DNA of 64,000 nucleotides from Fidelibacterota bacterium. GTDB taxonomy: Bacteria; Marinisomatota; Marinisomatia; Marinisomatales; UBA1611. The notes under the pieces were generated by a model, which was not told the DNA's origin, ran no database searches, and was given only the letters and a program-made list of their open reading frames with translations. Location: contig PBAR01000038.1 in NCBI GenBank assembly GCA_002718285.1, forward strand, positions 8,651 to 72,650. Direction: 5' to 3'. Positions within the stretch are counted from its first letter, which is position 1. Each line of letters begins with the position of its first letter. This document shows positions 9,375-19,103 of this stretch, in pieces. The position numbers were made by a program, and so were the translations under genes.

Positions 9375-10415
9375 TTAATCAATATTTACTTCTATGAACC
9401 TGGGTCTATAGATACCTATTCCTTCAGGTTGCATTAAATTATCTATTCCACCATATTCGTTAGTGGCGTAGCTTATAATTAAGGTGCCTCTTTCTTGGGA
9501 AAGCCAGTCATGTATTCTGACAGCATAACTGTGAACGGGGAATGATCTGTTTTTTTCAGGAATATCATATATTTTGAGCGGTTCACTCCAGGGACCAGTT
9601 ATTTTTTTTGACCAAATTAATAATATTTTATTATCCCGAGGTCTATAGGTTGTAGAAAAAAAAAGTTTAGTTCTACGGCAATAATATATATTTGTTTCAG
9701 TATTGCTCGGTTTGAATAATTGCTTTGAATTATTATTGGAATATTGCCAATTGTCACCGCAAAAATATTCAAGGCTTTCAGAACTATGTTTATACTTTGC
9801 AAAGTCAGCACTTATTCTTCCCAACATCATACCATCAGAAAAACAATTTCTATTTGTGAGAAAAAAATAAAGATACCCATCATCAGAAAATAAGCCAGCA
9901 TGAGGAACACCTTCAGTATAATTAAAATTCCACATATCGATCATCCATTTACCAGGGTTGTCACTGTAGTTTATGATTTTCATCACTACCGCACCTGCAA
10001 TATTTATACTATTATCCAAGGTTTGATTGACTGCCATAGCAAAAATAATTAGATGATTATTTAAAATAATTCCATTGGTAGGCCAAAGAAAATCCCCTGG
10101 AAGTTCAGATTGATTTTGAAAGAAAGATGCTGGGGAACCATTTTCAGTTGACCAATAATATTTCATATCGACTGGATAATTATTTTTCAGTTTCATTAAT
10201 CCGATAGAATTGTTAATAAATGTCCAGTCATTTCCACGGCGATCTCTCATCTTTTTGCCAATAAATGTATCACCAAAGAGCCATAATACCAGATTTTGGT
10301 TGATCTTAATCGAATGAGCAACATCTGAACCAAGCCAACCATTATCTTCTAAATCAAAATAGGCATCCAACTGATCATAGATTTTTATAGATTTTACTAT
10401 TTTGGATTGGGTCAT
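9375..10415 (-). CDS. DUF4185-like beta-propeller protein, no signal peptide (paralogue 3)
   Basis: 346 aa, ATG overlapping the upstream stop by 4 nt (ATGA), so translation is probably coupled. It has the paired motifs GWLGSDVAHSIKI and LWLFGDTFIG, with WPTNGIIL and SYAVRIH further on and ending in YRPRFIEV. It lacks a signal peptide. It is most like the 10412-11542 paralogue, sharing GDVAHSI/SDVAHSI, WPTNGLI and TETNIYY/TESNIQY. DUF4185 includes GH183 endo-D-arabinanases, but the activity here is unknown. Its place in an operon with a glycoside hydrolase, kinase and isomerase suggests oligosaccharide processing inside the cell. Confidence 0.7.
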   Translation of the reverse strand: MTQSKIVKSIKIYDQLDAYFDLEDNGWLGSDVAHSIKINQNLVLWLFGDTFIGKKMRDRRGNDWTFINNSIGLMKLKNNYPVDMKYYWSTENGSPASFFQNQSELPGDFLWPTNGIILNNHLIIFAMAVNQTLDNSINIAGAVVMKIINYSDNPGKWMIDMWNFNYTEGVPHAGLFSDDGYLYFFLTNRNCFSDGMMLGRISADFAKYKHSSESLEYFCGDNWQYSNNNSKQLFKPSNTETNIYYCRRTKLFFSTTYRPRDNKILLIWSKKITGPWSEPLKIYDIPEKNRSFPVHSYAVRIHDWLSQERGTLIISYATNEYGGIDNLMQPEGIGIYRPRFIEVNID

Positions 10416-11542
10416 TTTTTCGAGATTACTAATCTGATAAATCTTGGTCTATAGGATACTAGAGGAGCCTTTTTGTAGTCACCAGTATAACTGGTAATAT
10501 AGCTAATTATTATTTCTCCTATAGACTGGCTAAACTCTGGATGAGGCCGCACAGCATAAGTTTCTATACATACTCTTTCAGGACAATTGATAATCGGATT
10601 TTCATATACAATTTCAGGTTTTGCCCAGGGGCCTGTTAGTTCGTTTGCATAAGTCAGTAATATTTTATTATCTATAGCACTATAAGTAGTTGTTACAAAT
10701 AATCCCCATTCAGAGATATATTGAATATTTGATTCAGTATTTCCTGGCTCAAATAATACTACCGCATCATTAAAATTACTGGACCAGTTCGCAGCATCAG
10801 TATTTTTGCCAATAAAGTGTTCAAGGTAAATGGAACTCTTCTTCTGGATGAAGGTTAAAGTATCAACCCTGGAAAGTATTGCCTGCTTCTTCGATGAATT
10901 CCCTTCCGCTTTAAATCCCAAGAAATAAATAAATTCATCCTGTTGAAATAATGCAGAATGATATTGGACCTGCATAGTATTATCTTTCCATGCAGGAGTG
11001 CGAAAATCAAAATATTTTTTAATCCATTTGGAAGGGTGTTCTTTGAAGTTCTGAACCCTTATAATAACGGTACCTGCAATACCAAACCAACCTGTTTCAT
11101 CATGAGAAACTGCCTGACAAAAGACATATAATTCATTATTCAGTATTAAACCATTTGTCGGCCAAAGATATTTTCCAGGCATATTCCCCACTTGAGGAAA
11201 AAATGATCTTCCCTCCTCAAACTTACCAAAAATAAATTCAAATCTACCTTTTCTATCCTTATTTAAATACTGGATAGCTATACTATTATGGACATATAAT
11301 TGTTCGGGGTTTAATTCATCATCAGAATAAGTGCCTGGCCATGTATCGCCAAAAATCCATAAAATTCTATTGCTATCTAATTGGATTGAGTGTGCTACGT
11401 CACCTGCAAGCCAACCTGATTCCTGCGGCATAAACCATTGATTCTTTTCTTTATCAACAGAAACTGATTCTATTTCATAAATAGATTCAGCAATACAATT
11501 AATAAATGGGATAAAAAGAAAAATATAAAACGTGGCTCTCAT
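10412..11542 (-). CDS. DUF4185-like beta-propeller protein, exported (paralogue 2)
   Basis: 376 aa with a clear signal peptide; the hydrophobic stretch ends in FINC, so either signal peptidase I or lipoprotein processing is possible. The mature part has GWLAGDVAHSIQL and LWIFGDTWPG, with both invariant Asp residues. WPTNGLILNNELYVF and the C-terminal ETYAVRPHPEFS and YRPRFIRL follow. The start codon overlaps the upstream stop by 1 nt (TAATG) and its own stop overlaps the next start by 4 nt. It is probably a periplasmic partner of the two cytoplasmic paralogues downstream. Function is inferred only at the level of glycan hydrolysis or binding. Confidence 0.72.
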   Translation of the reverse strand: MRATFYIFLFIPFINCIAESIYEIESVSVDKEKNQWFMPQESGWLAGDVAHSIQLDSNRILWIFGDTWPGTYSDDELNPEQLYVHNSIAIQYLNKDRKGRFEFIFGKFEEGRSFFPQVGNMPGKYLWPTNGLILNNELYVFCQAVSHDETGWFGIAGTVIIRVQNFKEHPSKWIKKYFDFRTPAWKDNTMQVQYHSALFQQDEFIYFLGFKAEGNSSKKQAILSRVDTLTFIQKKSSIYLEHFIGKNTDAANWSSNFNDAVVLFEPGNTESNIQYISEWGLFVTTTYSAIDNKILLTYANELTGPWAKPEIVYENPIINCPERVCIETYAVRPHPEFSQSIGEIIISYITSYTGDYKKAPLVSYRPRFIRLVISKK

Positions 11543-13467
11543 TATTTCATCAAAAGTATTTTATTATTGAATGAATGATCGGGATTATCTATTCGAACAA
11601 TATAAGTCCCGCTACTTGCAGGTTTGCCGTTATTATTCAATCCATTCCAGATGTAAGAATTCACAAACGGAGGTAAAAATTCAGATCGAATCTTTTTACC
11701 ATTAATATTATATATTGAAATTGAAGAAGATATATTTGACTTATTTTGAATCAATATATTAATATGATTATTGAATGGATTAGGAAAACAGGTAAATCCA
11801 ACACTTTCAGGTATATTGCAGCTTATTTTTTCATTTACATTTGATAGCATATAAATATTGTTTAAAGGAAGCGATATAAATCTGGGTCGATACAAATCTC
11901 CCCTTTCAAAATGATACCAAAAATCCCCTCCTATATTCGTGTTTACATTGTAGCTGATTAATAAATGATCTGGGTCTGATAGGTGGGGGTGAGCTTTCGC
12001 ATTGTAAGCAGATACATCATCAAATTCATTATATTCCGGGGCATCCCAGATTATATAAAAAGTACTAAAAGGCCCATTTACATTATTTGATATTCTGTAA
12101 GCAACATAATTACCCACACCTCCTTGTTGAAATACCGCAATATAACGGTTATTATCAAGCTGAGTAACGCTGAATTCAGGAGAAATATTATCAGTAATAA
12201 TCTCAGCCTGTGAAATATCGTTAACCCATAGAGTCCCATTCCAAAATTCCCATTCATCATAAGAGAGCAGGCTATTTTCTGTTGTTCTTGCTACGGTCAT
12301 CCTTTTTGTATTTAACGGGGAATCATTATATGATCCATAGAAGTATATATAACCGTCAGGTGCCATTACTCCAGATGAATTCGTCAAAGGCATTATAGCT
12401 TGACCGTATACTACATGATCACCATTATCGTATTCATAAAATAATGGAGTATCACTTTGTTCCACATCAACCAGATTTCCATTATGATCTACCTGGAATG
12501 TGATCAGGACAACACCATCAATTGAAAATGGTGGAACATCATTATCCATTCTCAGGGCATATAAGTATACAATATTTTCAACACTAACACCATCCATTAA
12601 CCAGTACCAATCTCCAGACTCTGCACTTTGTGTCTGCGGTTCAAAAATAGAAATGGGATTATTATTCTGATCTAGATAAAAAAAGAAATCTATACTGTCT
12701 TCAATCGCTTCGTCACCATTTAAAATCGCATAGGTATTATTCACCATATTTGTTGGAGAGATTCTCTCATTCGTAATTGAGTCAACTGCACCTATAAAAG
12801 TATCGCTAAAAACTATCAGAGTTTTATTAGACTGTATTTCGCTACCGTTAAGAGGTATTGAGTAAATACCATCTGCACCAGACCAACCTTCATATCGTTG
12901 AAAAAGGCTAGACCATTCTGGAGCTTCACGTGTTTGGCTAAAATCACAATCTTCTGCTCCACCTACACTTATTGCATGGGGGAAAGATATAGGTGCCCAG
13001 ACCATATTACCTGAACAAATCAGATTTGGTGTTGCCTTTGTTACCAAATATCCTAGCTGGAAACAACCAGTTTCACTTCCTGTCAAAAGGTTTAATTCTA
13101 CTGTAATAGTAATATCATTATCATAGGTGTATCCAGTATCCGATATGAGACAAATCCATTTCATGCTTTCTCCAAAATCACTAGGAGGATAACAGGTATT
13201 TATTGAGTCAGTCCATTCATGTGAAAAGACAATAGACCCCTGCTTACCATTTTCTATAAAGGATGCCGAAATGAAATCCCAGTCTTCTGGAATTATTGCA
13301 GCTAATATACCCTTATGAGGATTGGTAGTTTCAGGTATATTATCAATAATTGTTAAGCGTACTGTTATCTCTTGATTGCTTGATACAGAATTTGGCTGAA
13401 TTATTTCATCAAACAAACATCCACTGCATATGATACAGACAGAAGTTAATACTAAGGAATTTTTCAT
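11542..13467 (-). CDS. Multidomain DUF5005/DUF4185-like propeller with lipobox and T9SS sorting domain (paralogue 1)
   Basis: 641 aa. The order is: a lipoprotein-type signal (lipobox CSGC); an N-terminal beta domain (about 25-170) with the NPHKGILAAIIPEDWDF motif; a propeller (about 180-545) with GWSGADGIYSIPL, VFSDTFIG, YNAKAHPHLS and YRPRFISL; and a C-terminal sorting domain beginning CFPNPFNNHI and ending SGTYIVRI plus a Lys. The N-terminal domain is homologous to the lipoprotein encoded at 28293-29195. Having both a lipobox and a T9SS-type tail is unusual, since each alone would direct surface anchoring. It is first of the four propeller genes and is probably the cell-surface member of the set. 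The substrate is unknown. Confidence 0.72.
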   Translation of the reverse strand: MKNSLVLTSVCIICSGCLFDEIIQPNSVSSNQEITVRLTIIDNIPETTNPHKGILAAIIPEDWDFISASFIENGKQGSIVFSHEWTDSINTCYPPSDFGESMKWICLISDTGYTYDNDITITVELNLLTGSETGCFQLGYLVTKATPNLICSGNMVWAPISFPHAISVGGAEDCDFSQTREAPEWSSLFQRYEGWSGADGIYSIPLNGSEIQSNKTLIVFSDTFIGAVDSITNERISPTNMVNNTYAILNGDEAIEDSIDFFFYLDQNNNPISIFEPQTQSAESGDWYWLMDGVSVENIVYLYALRMDNDVPPFSIDGVVLITFQVDHNGNLVDVEQSDTPLFYEYDNGDHVVYGQAIMPLTNSSGVMAPDGYIYFYGSYNDSPLNTKRMTVARTTENSLLSYDEWEFWNGTLWVNDISQAEIITDNISPEFSVTQLDNNRYIAVFQQGGVGNYVAYRISNNVNGPFSTFYIIWDAPEYNEFDDVSAYNAKAHPHLSDPDHLLISYNVNTNIGGDFWYHFERGDLYRPRFISLPLNNIYMLSNVNEKISCNIPESVGFTCFPNPFNNHINILIQNKSNISSSISIYNINGKKIRSEFLPPFVNSYIWNGLNNNGKPASSGTYIVRIDNPDHSFNNKILLMK

Positions 13468-15302
13468 TAACTATAGGGGTGATTAAGACCATCTATAAGT
13501 GCAGAATCTCTTACATATGTGTAGACGATTTTACTTTTCTGCCCTGTAGTATTATTTATCTTGATTTTAAAAGCAGCGGCGGGTACAATCATAGTTTCGT
13601 ATAAATTTAAGGTTGTTACATAACCATTTGATGAAGATATCTCTACAGTTTTTCCTTCTACAAGATTAATAAGTAATCCCCTGTCTTCTGTTTTAAGGAA
13701 ACATTCAGAATAAAATTCCAATCTATTGATATTATAGAATGACTCATCACGATTATATAGCTCATAATCTTCCCAATTTGCTCCTTTGTTAATTAATTTA
13801 GGCTCTGGCAAATAATTAGAATTAATAAAATCGCCAGTTCTATCATCTCTGATATTTTCAAATGCTCTCTCAATATTTAATTTTCTTAGGTTCCCATTCA
13901 AATCTTTTCTTAGATAATCATATATCTTAAATGTAAATATATATGGCGTAGCACTAATTTCTAGCACAAGGTTTCCTTCACCACTACAGTGAACAGTACC
14001 GTTTGGAATTAGTATTAGATCATGAGGCTTGACATTAATCGAATGAACAAAGGAATCAATATCTATTTCTTTACCTTCCTTTTCTGATTGCAATAATGCT
14101 TGCTTAAACTTTTCTTTTTGAACGCCTTCCCTCATTCCAACAAATACTTTTGCATTTTCCTTGGCAACTGAAATATAATAGGTCTCATCCTGTGTATATG
14201 TCTCTCCAAAATTTTCAATCATAAAGTTTGGTCTTGGATGACATTGCGTCGACAAATTTCCTCCGTTTATTGTATCAAGATAGTCCATCCTGATGGGCCA
14301 TTCATATTGAAATCTTCTGGCTGCTCTCTCACCCATCATTCTTTTATTTTCTAGATACATAATAAAATCAAATGAAAACTCTAAAATAGTATCATTACTT
14401 TTAATTGTAACACCGTTTTCGGGTGCAATCATTTCAAAGGACCAGGCAAAGTTTGGCTGTTCTTTATCAAGTCCCATATGACCCTGCATAAATTTTCCTC
14501 CCCAAGGTCCTGGATAAAACCAAGGACGGACTCTAAATGGTATCTCTGAAAGATAATGTAAAGTATTTCGGAATTCATTTCCATTAATCATAGTTGGATT
14601 ACTCATATCTTGGCAATCAACCAATAAATCAAGATTCTGAATCAAATCTCTTTTTTTTCTATTTTGCGCTGGCCAATCAATGAAATAAGAGCGCTTATAA
14701 AAATAGCCAAACCCATTATTTTCAGAAGAACCAATGTTAAGCAATCCCTTATTTCTCGCAATCTCCTGTATCTTATCCTTTGGGATATCAAAATATATAA
14801 TATAATCGAAGAAATCAACTGTGCTAGCTCCACAACCATATATAACAAACAAATTATTATTGGACTTATTTTTATTTTTGCTTATCGCTGCATTTTTTCT
14901 AGCAGAAGCTATTTTTTCCGCATCCATAAATGCTTCTAGCCCTAATGGGAAATGAGTTCCCCACAAAGGATCATCACCGCCGAGAAATTTTTGGATTTTG
15001 CTTTCGATATTATCAGATGTTAATAAGCAGTGTTTGATATCTAACCAATCAATTTTATATCCTTGTTCAACTGCAATATTTTCCATATTAGTTCTGATTC
15101 GATCCCAATCAACCCCGTTATAGCCTTCAAAAAGAAATACATTGCAGCCAATTTCATGAGCATCAATTATTTTATTGAAAAGCGAATCAAATCCACTTTC
15201 TATCACACCATTTCTTACTTCAAAACTAGGTTTCGTATTATATAGCCCTCTAGGAAATACGGATTCATTTTGTTTAATCAAGTTATCATATGTAGTATTC
15301 AT
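13467..15302 (-). CDS. Class I mannose-6-phosphate-isomerase-like cupin with N-terminal P-loop-kinase-like domain
   Basis: 611 aa, about 1.5 times a normal ManA. The C-terminal part (from about residue 280) has the ManA zinc site: Q-x-H in TQCHPRPNF, Glu in TQDETYY, and His in PNGTVHCSG, followed by the LEISATPYIFTFKIYDYLR strand typical of class I isomerases. The N-terminal 270 residues resemble a nucleoside/adenylylsulfate-kinase-like fold with FDYIIYFDIPKDKIQEIAR, but the P-loop position reads FLFEGYNGVDWDR with no GKS/GKT, so ATP binding is doubtful. It probably interconverts mannose-6-phosphate and fructose-6-phosphate, or a related sugar phosphate, after the adjacent ROK kinase, whose 3' end overlaps this gene by 17 nt. 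Confidence 0.8.
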   Translation of the reverse strand: MNTTYDNLIKQNESVFPRGLYNTKPSFEVRNGVIESGFDSLFNKIIDAHEIGCNVFLFEGYNGVDWDRIRTNMENIAVEQGYKIDWLDIKHCLLTSDNIESKIQKFLGGDDPLWGTHFPLGLEAFMDAEKIASARKNAAISKNKNKSNNNLFVIYGCGASTVDFFDYIIYFDIPKDKIQEIARNKGLLNIGSSENNGFGYFYKRSYFIDWPAQNRKKRDLIQNLDLLVDCQDMSNPTMINGNEFRNTLHYLSEIPFRVRPWFYPGPWGGKFMQGHMGLDKEQPNFAWSFEMIAPENGVTIKSNDTILEFSFDFIMYLENKRMMGERAARRFQYEWPIRMDYLDTINGGNLSTQCHPRPNFMIENFGETYTQDETYYISVAKENAKVFVGMREGVQKEKFKQALLQSEKEGKEIDIDSFVHSINVKPHDLILIPNGTVHCSGEGNLVLEISATPYIFTFKIYDYLRKDLNGNLRKLNIERAFENIRDDRTGDFINSNYLPEPKLINKGANWEDYELYNRDESFYNINRLEFYSECFLKTEDRGLLINLVEGKTVEISSSNGYVTTLNLYETMIVPAAAFKIKINNTTGQKSKIVYTYVRDSALIDGLNHPYS

Positions 15303-16218
15303 GATCTTTTTCTAGGCTAGGATGGAAAGCTGCTCCAAGCAATGGAGCAGTATCACCAAGTTTTGATTGTACAATTTTTATTCTCCCTCTTGGCAATGTA
15401 AATGCCATTTCATTTATTGATTCAGTTATCTTTTCGAGCATTAAATCGGCACTTTTCATAATACCTCCGCCTAAAACAACCATGTCAGGACTATAGGCAT
15501 GAATGATATTTGTTACTCCCTGAGAAATGTTTTCTATAAATCTTTCGAAGATTTCATTTTGAGTTTTATTATTATTTTCACGAACATCATGAAAAAATTC
15601 TTTTACAGAATCATCGTCTAAATCATCAATATTTTTATAAGAACCGATTTCATCCAATAATGCAGGCTTGGAACAATATAATTCAAAACATCCATAGTTT
15701 CCACATTCACACTTTGGTCCATTCCTGTTAATGCTTATATGTCCACCCATTACTCCGCCTAAATGGTCACTGCCATAAAGCATTTTCCCATTGAATACAC
15801 TTGCACAGCCAATACCAGTGCCAAACGTGATTACAGTTAGATTATTGATATCTTTATCTTTTGAAAATTTCCATTCTCCCCAGGCATAACATCTGGCATC
15901 ATTATCCATAATGAAAGGGACAGAAAATTCATCAGAAAAAATATCTCTAAGCGGAATATTTTCAATTAATTTCCCTTCTCCAACATCATCTAATACCATA
16001 CCCTTATGATGGTCAACCAATCCTTTTGATGATATACCACCAGAAACTATTTTTTCAGAACCTAAAAAAGTTTTTACAGATGAAATAATAGCTTTTAATA
16101 TATTTTTTTCTGATGTCAACAATTGTAAAGGTATGCTATTTAATTTAATGGAATCTCCACTATGATTAAACAATCCAAGTTTAAAATTCGTACCTCCAAA
16201 TTCAATTGCTAATCGCAT
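15286..16218 (-). CDS. ROK-family sugar kinase
   Basis: Phosphorylates a hexose or N-acetylhexosamine with ATP in the cytoplasm. At 310 aa it is a standard-length ROK protein. Visible signatures are AIEFGGTNFKLGLF (phosphate 1 motif), FIMDNDARCYAWGEW containing the catalytic Asp of DND, FGTGIGCASVFNGKML, GHISINRNGPKCECGNYGC (zinc-binding His and C-x-C-G-x-x-G-C), and VVLGGGIM. Substrate cannot be read from the sequence; glucose, mannose, fructose and GlcNAc kinases all share this pattern. It lies between a glycoside hydrolase and a ManA-like isomerase, so mannose or fructose is a reasonable guess. Its ATG directly abuts the upstream stop. Confidence 0.9.
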   Translation of the reverse strand: MRLAIEFGGTNFKLGLFNHSGDSIKLNSIPLQLLTSEKNILKAIISSVKTFLGSEKIVSGGISSKGLVDHHKGMVLDDVGEGKLIENIPLRDIFSDEFSVPFIMDNDARCYAWGEWKFSKDKDINNLTVITFGTGIGCASVFNGKMLYGSDHLGGVMGGHISINRNGPKCECGNYGCFELYCSKPALLDEIGSYKNIDDLDDDSVKEFFHDVRENNNKTQNEIFERFIENISQGVTNIIHAYSPDMVVLGGGIMKSADLMLEKITESINEMAFTLPRGRIKIVQSKLGDTAPLLGAAFHPSLEKDHEYYI

Positions 16219-18267
16219 TTATTTTACTATTTGCAATTTAGAATTAACCAGCTCATAGATTTTACCTCTATAGTGTAAGTCATATAGCTCCAAATCATCA
16301 TAATTCGGCTCAGCTCGAATTGAACCATTAACATTTGTTTTTAATCCTGCAAACCCTCTTAATATTGCTTCAACCCAATTACCATTTGATGAACAGGTCC
16401 AATCACAAATCCATGGCTGTTCAGCAGAAGATTTCCGTGCTCCTCCAGAATCTAAGTCCATTATTGTTTCAGAAAAATGAGCCTGCCCGAAAGGTCCCTG
16501 ATTTGCAGTCTCTACCAACGTATCTATCCAATTCAAAGCAATATCGGATTTCCCTGCATTGATCAGTGCCATTAAAGACTGTGATGGCCAGGCAGGATAT
16601 GCGCCATTCCATTGATGATCGGGTCGAACACTGAACATTGCATTGTCATCAGATTCAGATAGTGCTCTCATCCATTTATCTGTTTTTAATTCTGTTAGAA
16701 AAAATTCAACCATCTCATTTTTTTGTTTATCATCCAGTTTCTTTCCAATGGTATTAATGATAGTAAAAAAGTCATAAGCATGTTTTACATCATAATAAGA
16801 GCCGTCAGGCTGTCTTGTGCGCCAATAACCTTTACCTTGTACATATAAATCTTTCATAGAGTTAAATAATGATTCTATATCTGCACCCGCTTGAATAGAT
16901 TTCTTTTTTTCTCCAGTAAAAGAAAATAATTCTTGAATGTAAATCAGATTTGCAATATTTGCTGCATTCAAACTCCCAACTTCATGAACATATGTGCTTA
17001 CACATTCCAATAGATTATTTATACCCCCATAATCTGCCAATCCATTCTTTGTTAAAAATTCTTTATACTGATTTGTATAATATTCCAAAAATTTCAAAAC
17101 TGTCTTTCTTCCATCAGGCATAGAATCAAGCCATTGAAAATCCCCGCTCCAATCCAAATATTCTTTTATCATCATAACCATAGCATGATCATTAATAGCA
17201 TACCAGGGGCCAACAGGCTTCCCAGAAATATATTCGCTACCAAAACAGGTATGTATATCCATTTTCATCCATTTTTCTAAATACTTTTTCATAACCTGCG
17301 GATCGAGAAGTGAGTGAACCATTCCACTTAAATAATAGTCCCAAATGAAAGTAACTGTCTGCCAGTACCTAGGCATTAATGTATCGTAAGCTCTACCCAT
17401 TGAAGAAATCGGATTATCTCTTCTAAAGTAAATCACCCCCATTATTCCCATATGATATAATTTCTCAATTGATTTATTTCCAGTAATTAAAATCGGTAAA
17501 CTCCCGCTATAAGTGGGATTATCCATATCAAATACTGATTTGATTTCATTGTCCCAATAATTCCTGTTCTCATTTAGCAAGCTTTCTTTCCTGGATTTTA
17601 ATAAATCAAAAATAGCTTGTACTTTGGCAACCTTTTCCCCTAATACAGCAAAATAAAATATTTTAACTTTTTTTCCTGAAGGAACGGAGATTTTTTTGAT
17701 GATACCAAATCTATTAATTTCATCCACAAAGCAGTCAAGACCTTGAAGAAGATGAGCGTCACCTATTTTAGATGAAAAAAGTATAGAGTTTCTCCCCTTA
17801 TCAAATGTCTGGCTATTACCATTTTCCATTGGAGGAATCCAGTTAGCCCAGTCTGCAGTATTCTTCGTTACTCCACCATTCATTTGCAGTTTTATTTCTT
17901 TATCTACATCGGTAGCTAGTGTATTGTGTAATGTTAATTCTATTACTACTGCATTCTGATCTGGAATAATCATTGTTTTAGACTTGTATTTTATACCATT
18001 TACATCTGCTTTCCTTGTGATTCTATCAGGCCTCCATTTAAATAATACTGATGTCTTGAATGATGGAAAATAACGACCGTCAATGTATAAACCGCATGTA
18101 CGATTTAGACTAGTACCAAATGGAGGAAAATTAAGTCCGCGAATCCCTGTCAAATCGTTATCAACTTGCACAACTCCACAAAAATTTGTCAATCCCGGCG
18201 GATTAAAATGGCTATTAAAATCATGCTTGAGTTCATCACTCTCAAAATATTTTGTATCTGGTATCAT
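16219..18267 (-). CDS. Glycoside hydrolase with (alpha/alpha)6-barrel, GH63/GH78-like clan
   Basis: 682 aa, no signal peptide, so it should act in the cytoplasm on imported oligosaccharides. The N-terminal 250 residues are beta-rich (beta-sandwich typical of these enzymes). From about 270 the sequence is helical, with FIWDYYLSGMVHSL, VGPWYAINDHAMVMMIKEYLDWSGDFQWL and WNGAYPAWPSQSLMALIN, the last resembling the aromatic-rich substrate loop of GH63/GH37 barrels. I could not assign the catalytic acid and base with certainty. It follows the ABC permease genes by 23 nt and directly precedes the ROK kinase, which fits intracellular cleavage followed by phosphorylation. Family placement is by fold pattern, not by a specific signature. 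Confidence 0.7.
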   Translation of the reverse strand: MIPDTKYFESDELKHDFNSHFNPPGLTNFCGVVQVDNDLTGIRGLNFPPFGTSLNRTCGLYIDGRYFPSFKTSVLFKWRPDRITRKADVNGIKYKSKTMIIPDQNAVVIELTLHNTLATDVDKEIKLQMNGGVTKNTADWANWIPPMENGNSQTFDKGRNSILFSSKIGDAHLLQGLDCFVDEINRFGIIKKISVPSGKKVKIFYFAVLGEKVAKVQAIFDLLKSRKESLLNENRNYWDNEIKSVFDMDNPTYSGSLPILITGNKSIEKLYHMGIMGVIYFRRDNPISSMGRAYDTLMPRYWQTVTFIWDYYLSGMVHSLLDPQVMKKYLEKWMKMDIHTCFGSEYISGKPVGPWYAINDHAMVMMIKEYLDWSGDFQWLDSMPDGRKTVLKFLEYYTNQYKEFLTKNGLADYGGINNLLECVSTYVHEVGSLNAANIANLIYIQELFSFTGEKKKSIQAGADIESLFNSMKDLYVQGKGYWRTRQPDGSYYDVKHAYDFFTIINTIGKKLDDKQKNEMVEFFLTELKTDKWMRALSESDDNAMFSVRPDHQWNGAYPAWPSQSLMALINAGKSDIALNWIDTLVETANQGPFGQAHFSETIMDLDSGGARKSSAEQPWICDWTCSSNGNWVEAILRGFAGLKTNVNGSIRAEPNYDDLELYDLHYRGKIYELVNSKLQIVK

Positions 18268-18290
18268 ATACTGTTTTATCCTACTGTTGA

Positions 18291-19103
18291 TTATCGCTTA
18301 CTACCACCAAACATTAATCCATTTAAAAAATGTTTTTGAAAGGCAATAAAAATTAGAAATACAGGAAAAATAATAACGATAGATAATGCCATCAACTGTC
18401 CCCATTCGGTTTGATATTGTCCAACAAACAACATTAATCCAAGAGCAAGCGTGCCCTTTGCCTGATCCGTTAGATATATAAGAGGTCCCATAAAATCATT
18501 CCAAGTGAACAAAAATGTTAAAATACAAACTGCTATAACAACAGGTTTTGCGATTGGTAATACAATTTTATAGTATATCTGAAAATGGTTTAAACCATCC
18601 ATTTTTGCAGCATCTATTATTTCTTTTGGAATATTTAAGAAAAATTGTCGAAATAAAAAGATATTAAAAGCTCCTCCGCCTAAATATGCCGGTACCACTA
18701 ATGGATAAAAGGTGTTCAGCCATCCTAATTGATTATTAATAATAAAAACTGGAATCATAGTTACCTGTAAAGGAAGCATCATGGTAAAAATAATTAACAT
18801 AAATACTTTATCCCTCGACTTCCATCTCAAAATAGAAAATGCATAAGCAACAAAAGAACTTGAAAACACGGTTCCTGCGATTGTTAGGGATGTGATGACT
18901 ATAGAATTATACATATAACGTAATAAAGGTATTTTATTCATTATAGATTGATAATTATTAATAGTGAAATCCTTACCCAAAAGGTCAAAAAAACTTAATG
19001 TGTTTTCATTCGCTGATAGTGATGTTATAACCATCCAAATCAACGGTAAGATAGATACAACAGCTCCAAATGATAATATTATCCTGGGTAACCTGTTAAT
19101 CAT
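18291..19103 (-). CDS. ABC sugar transporter permease, MalG-like
   Basis: 270 aa, six predicted membrane helices, carbohydrate uptake 1 (CUT1) type. The EAA loop that contacts the ATPase reads IDAAKMDGLNHFQIYYKIVLP at the expected place between helices 4 and 5. The N-terminus (LPRIILSFGAVVSILPLIWMVITSL) and the following periplasmic segment match MalG/LacG. Start overlaps the stop of the upstream permease by 1 nt. Together with the neighbouring permease, binding lipoprotein and the ATPase at 27133-28179 it forms one complete importer for an oligosaccharide. Confidence 0.93.
   Translation of the reverse strand: MINRLPRIILSFGAVVSILPLIWMVITSLSANENTLSFFDLLGKDFTINNYQSIMNKIPLLRYMYNSIVITSLTIAGTVFSSSFVAYAFSILRWKSRDKVFMLIIFTMMLPLQVTMIPVFIINNQLGWLNTFYPLVVPAYLGGGAFNIFLFRQFFLNIPKEIIDAAKMDGLNHFQIYYKIVLPIAKPVVIAVCILTFLFTWNDFMGPLIYLTDQAKGTLALGLMLFVGQYQTEWGQLMALSIVIIFPVFLIFIAFQKHFLNGLMFGGSKR

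Noticed and set aside
14642..15245. Short frames of 60-91 aa on both strands around the isomerase gene
   Set aside because: All overlap the isomerase frame, which has clear zinc-site motifs.
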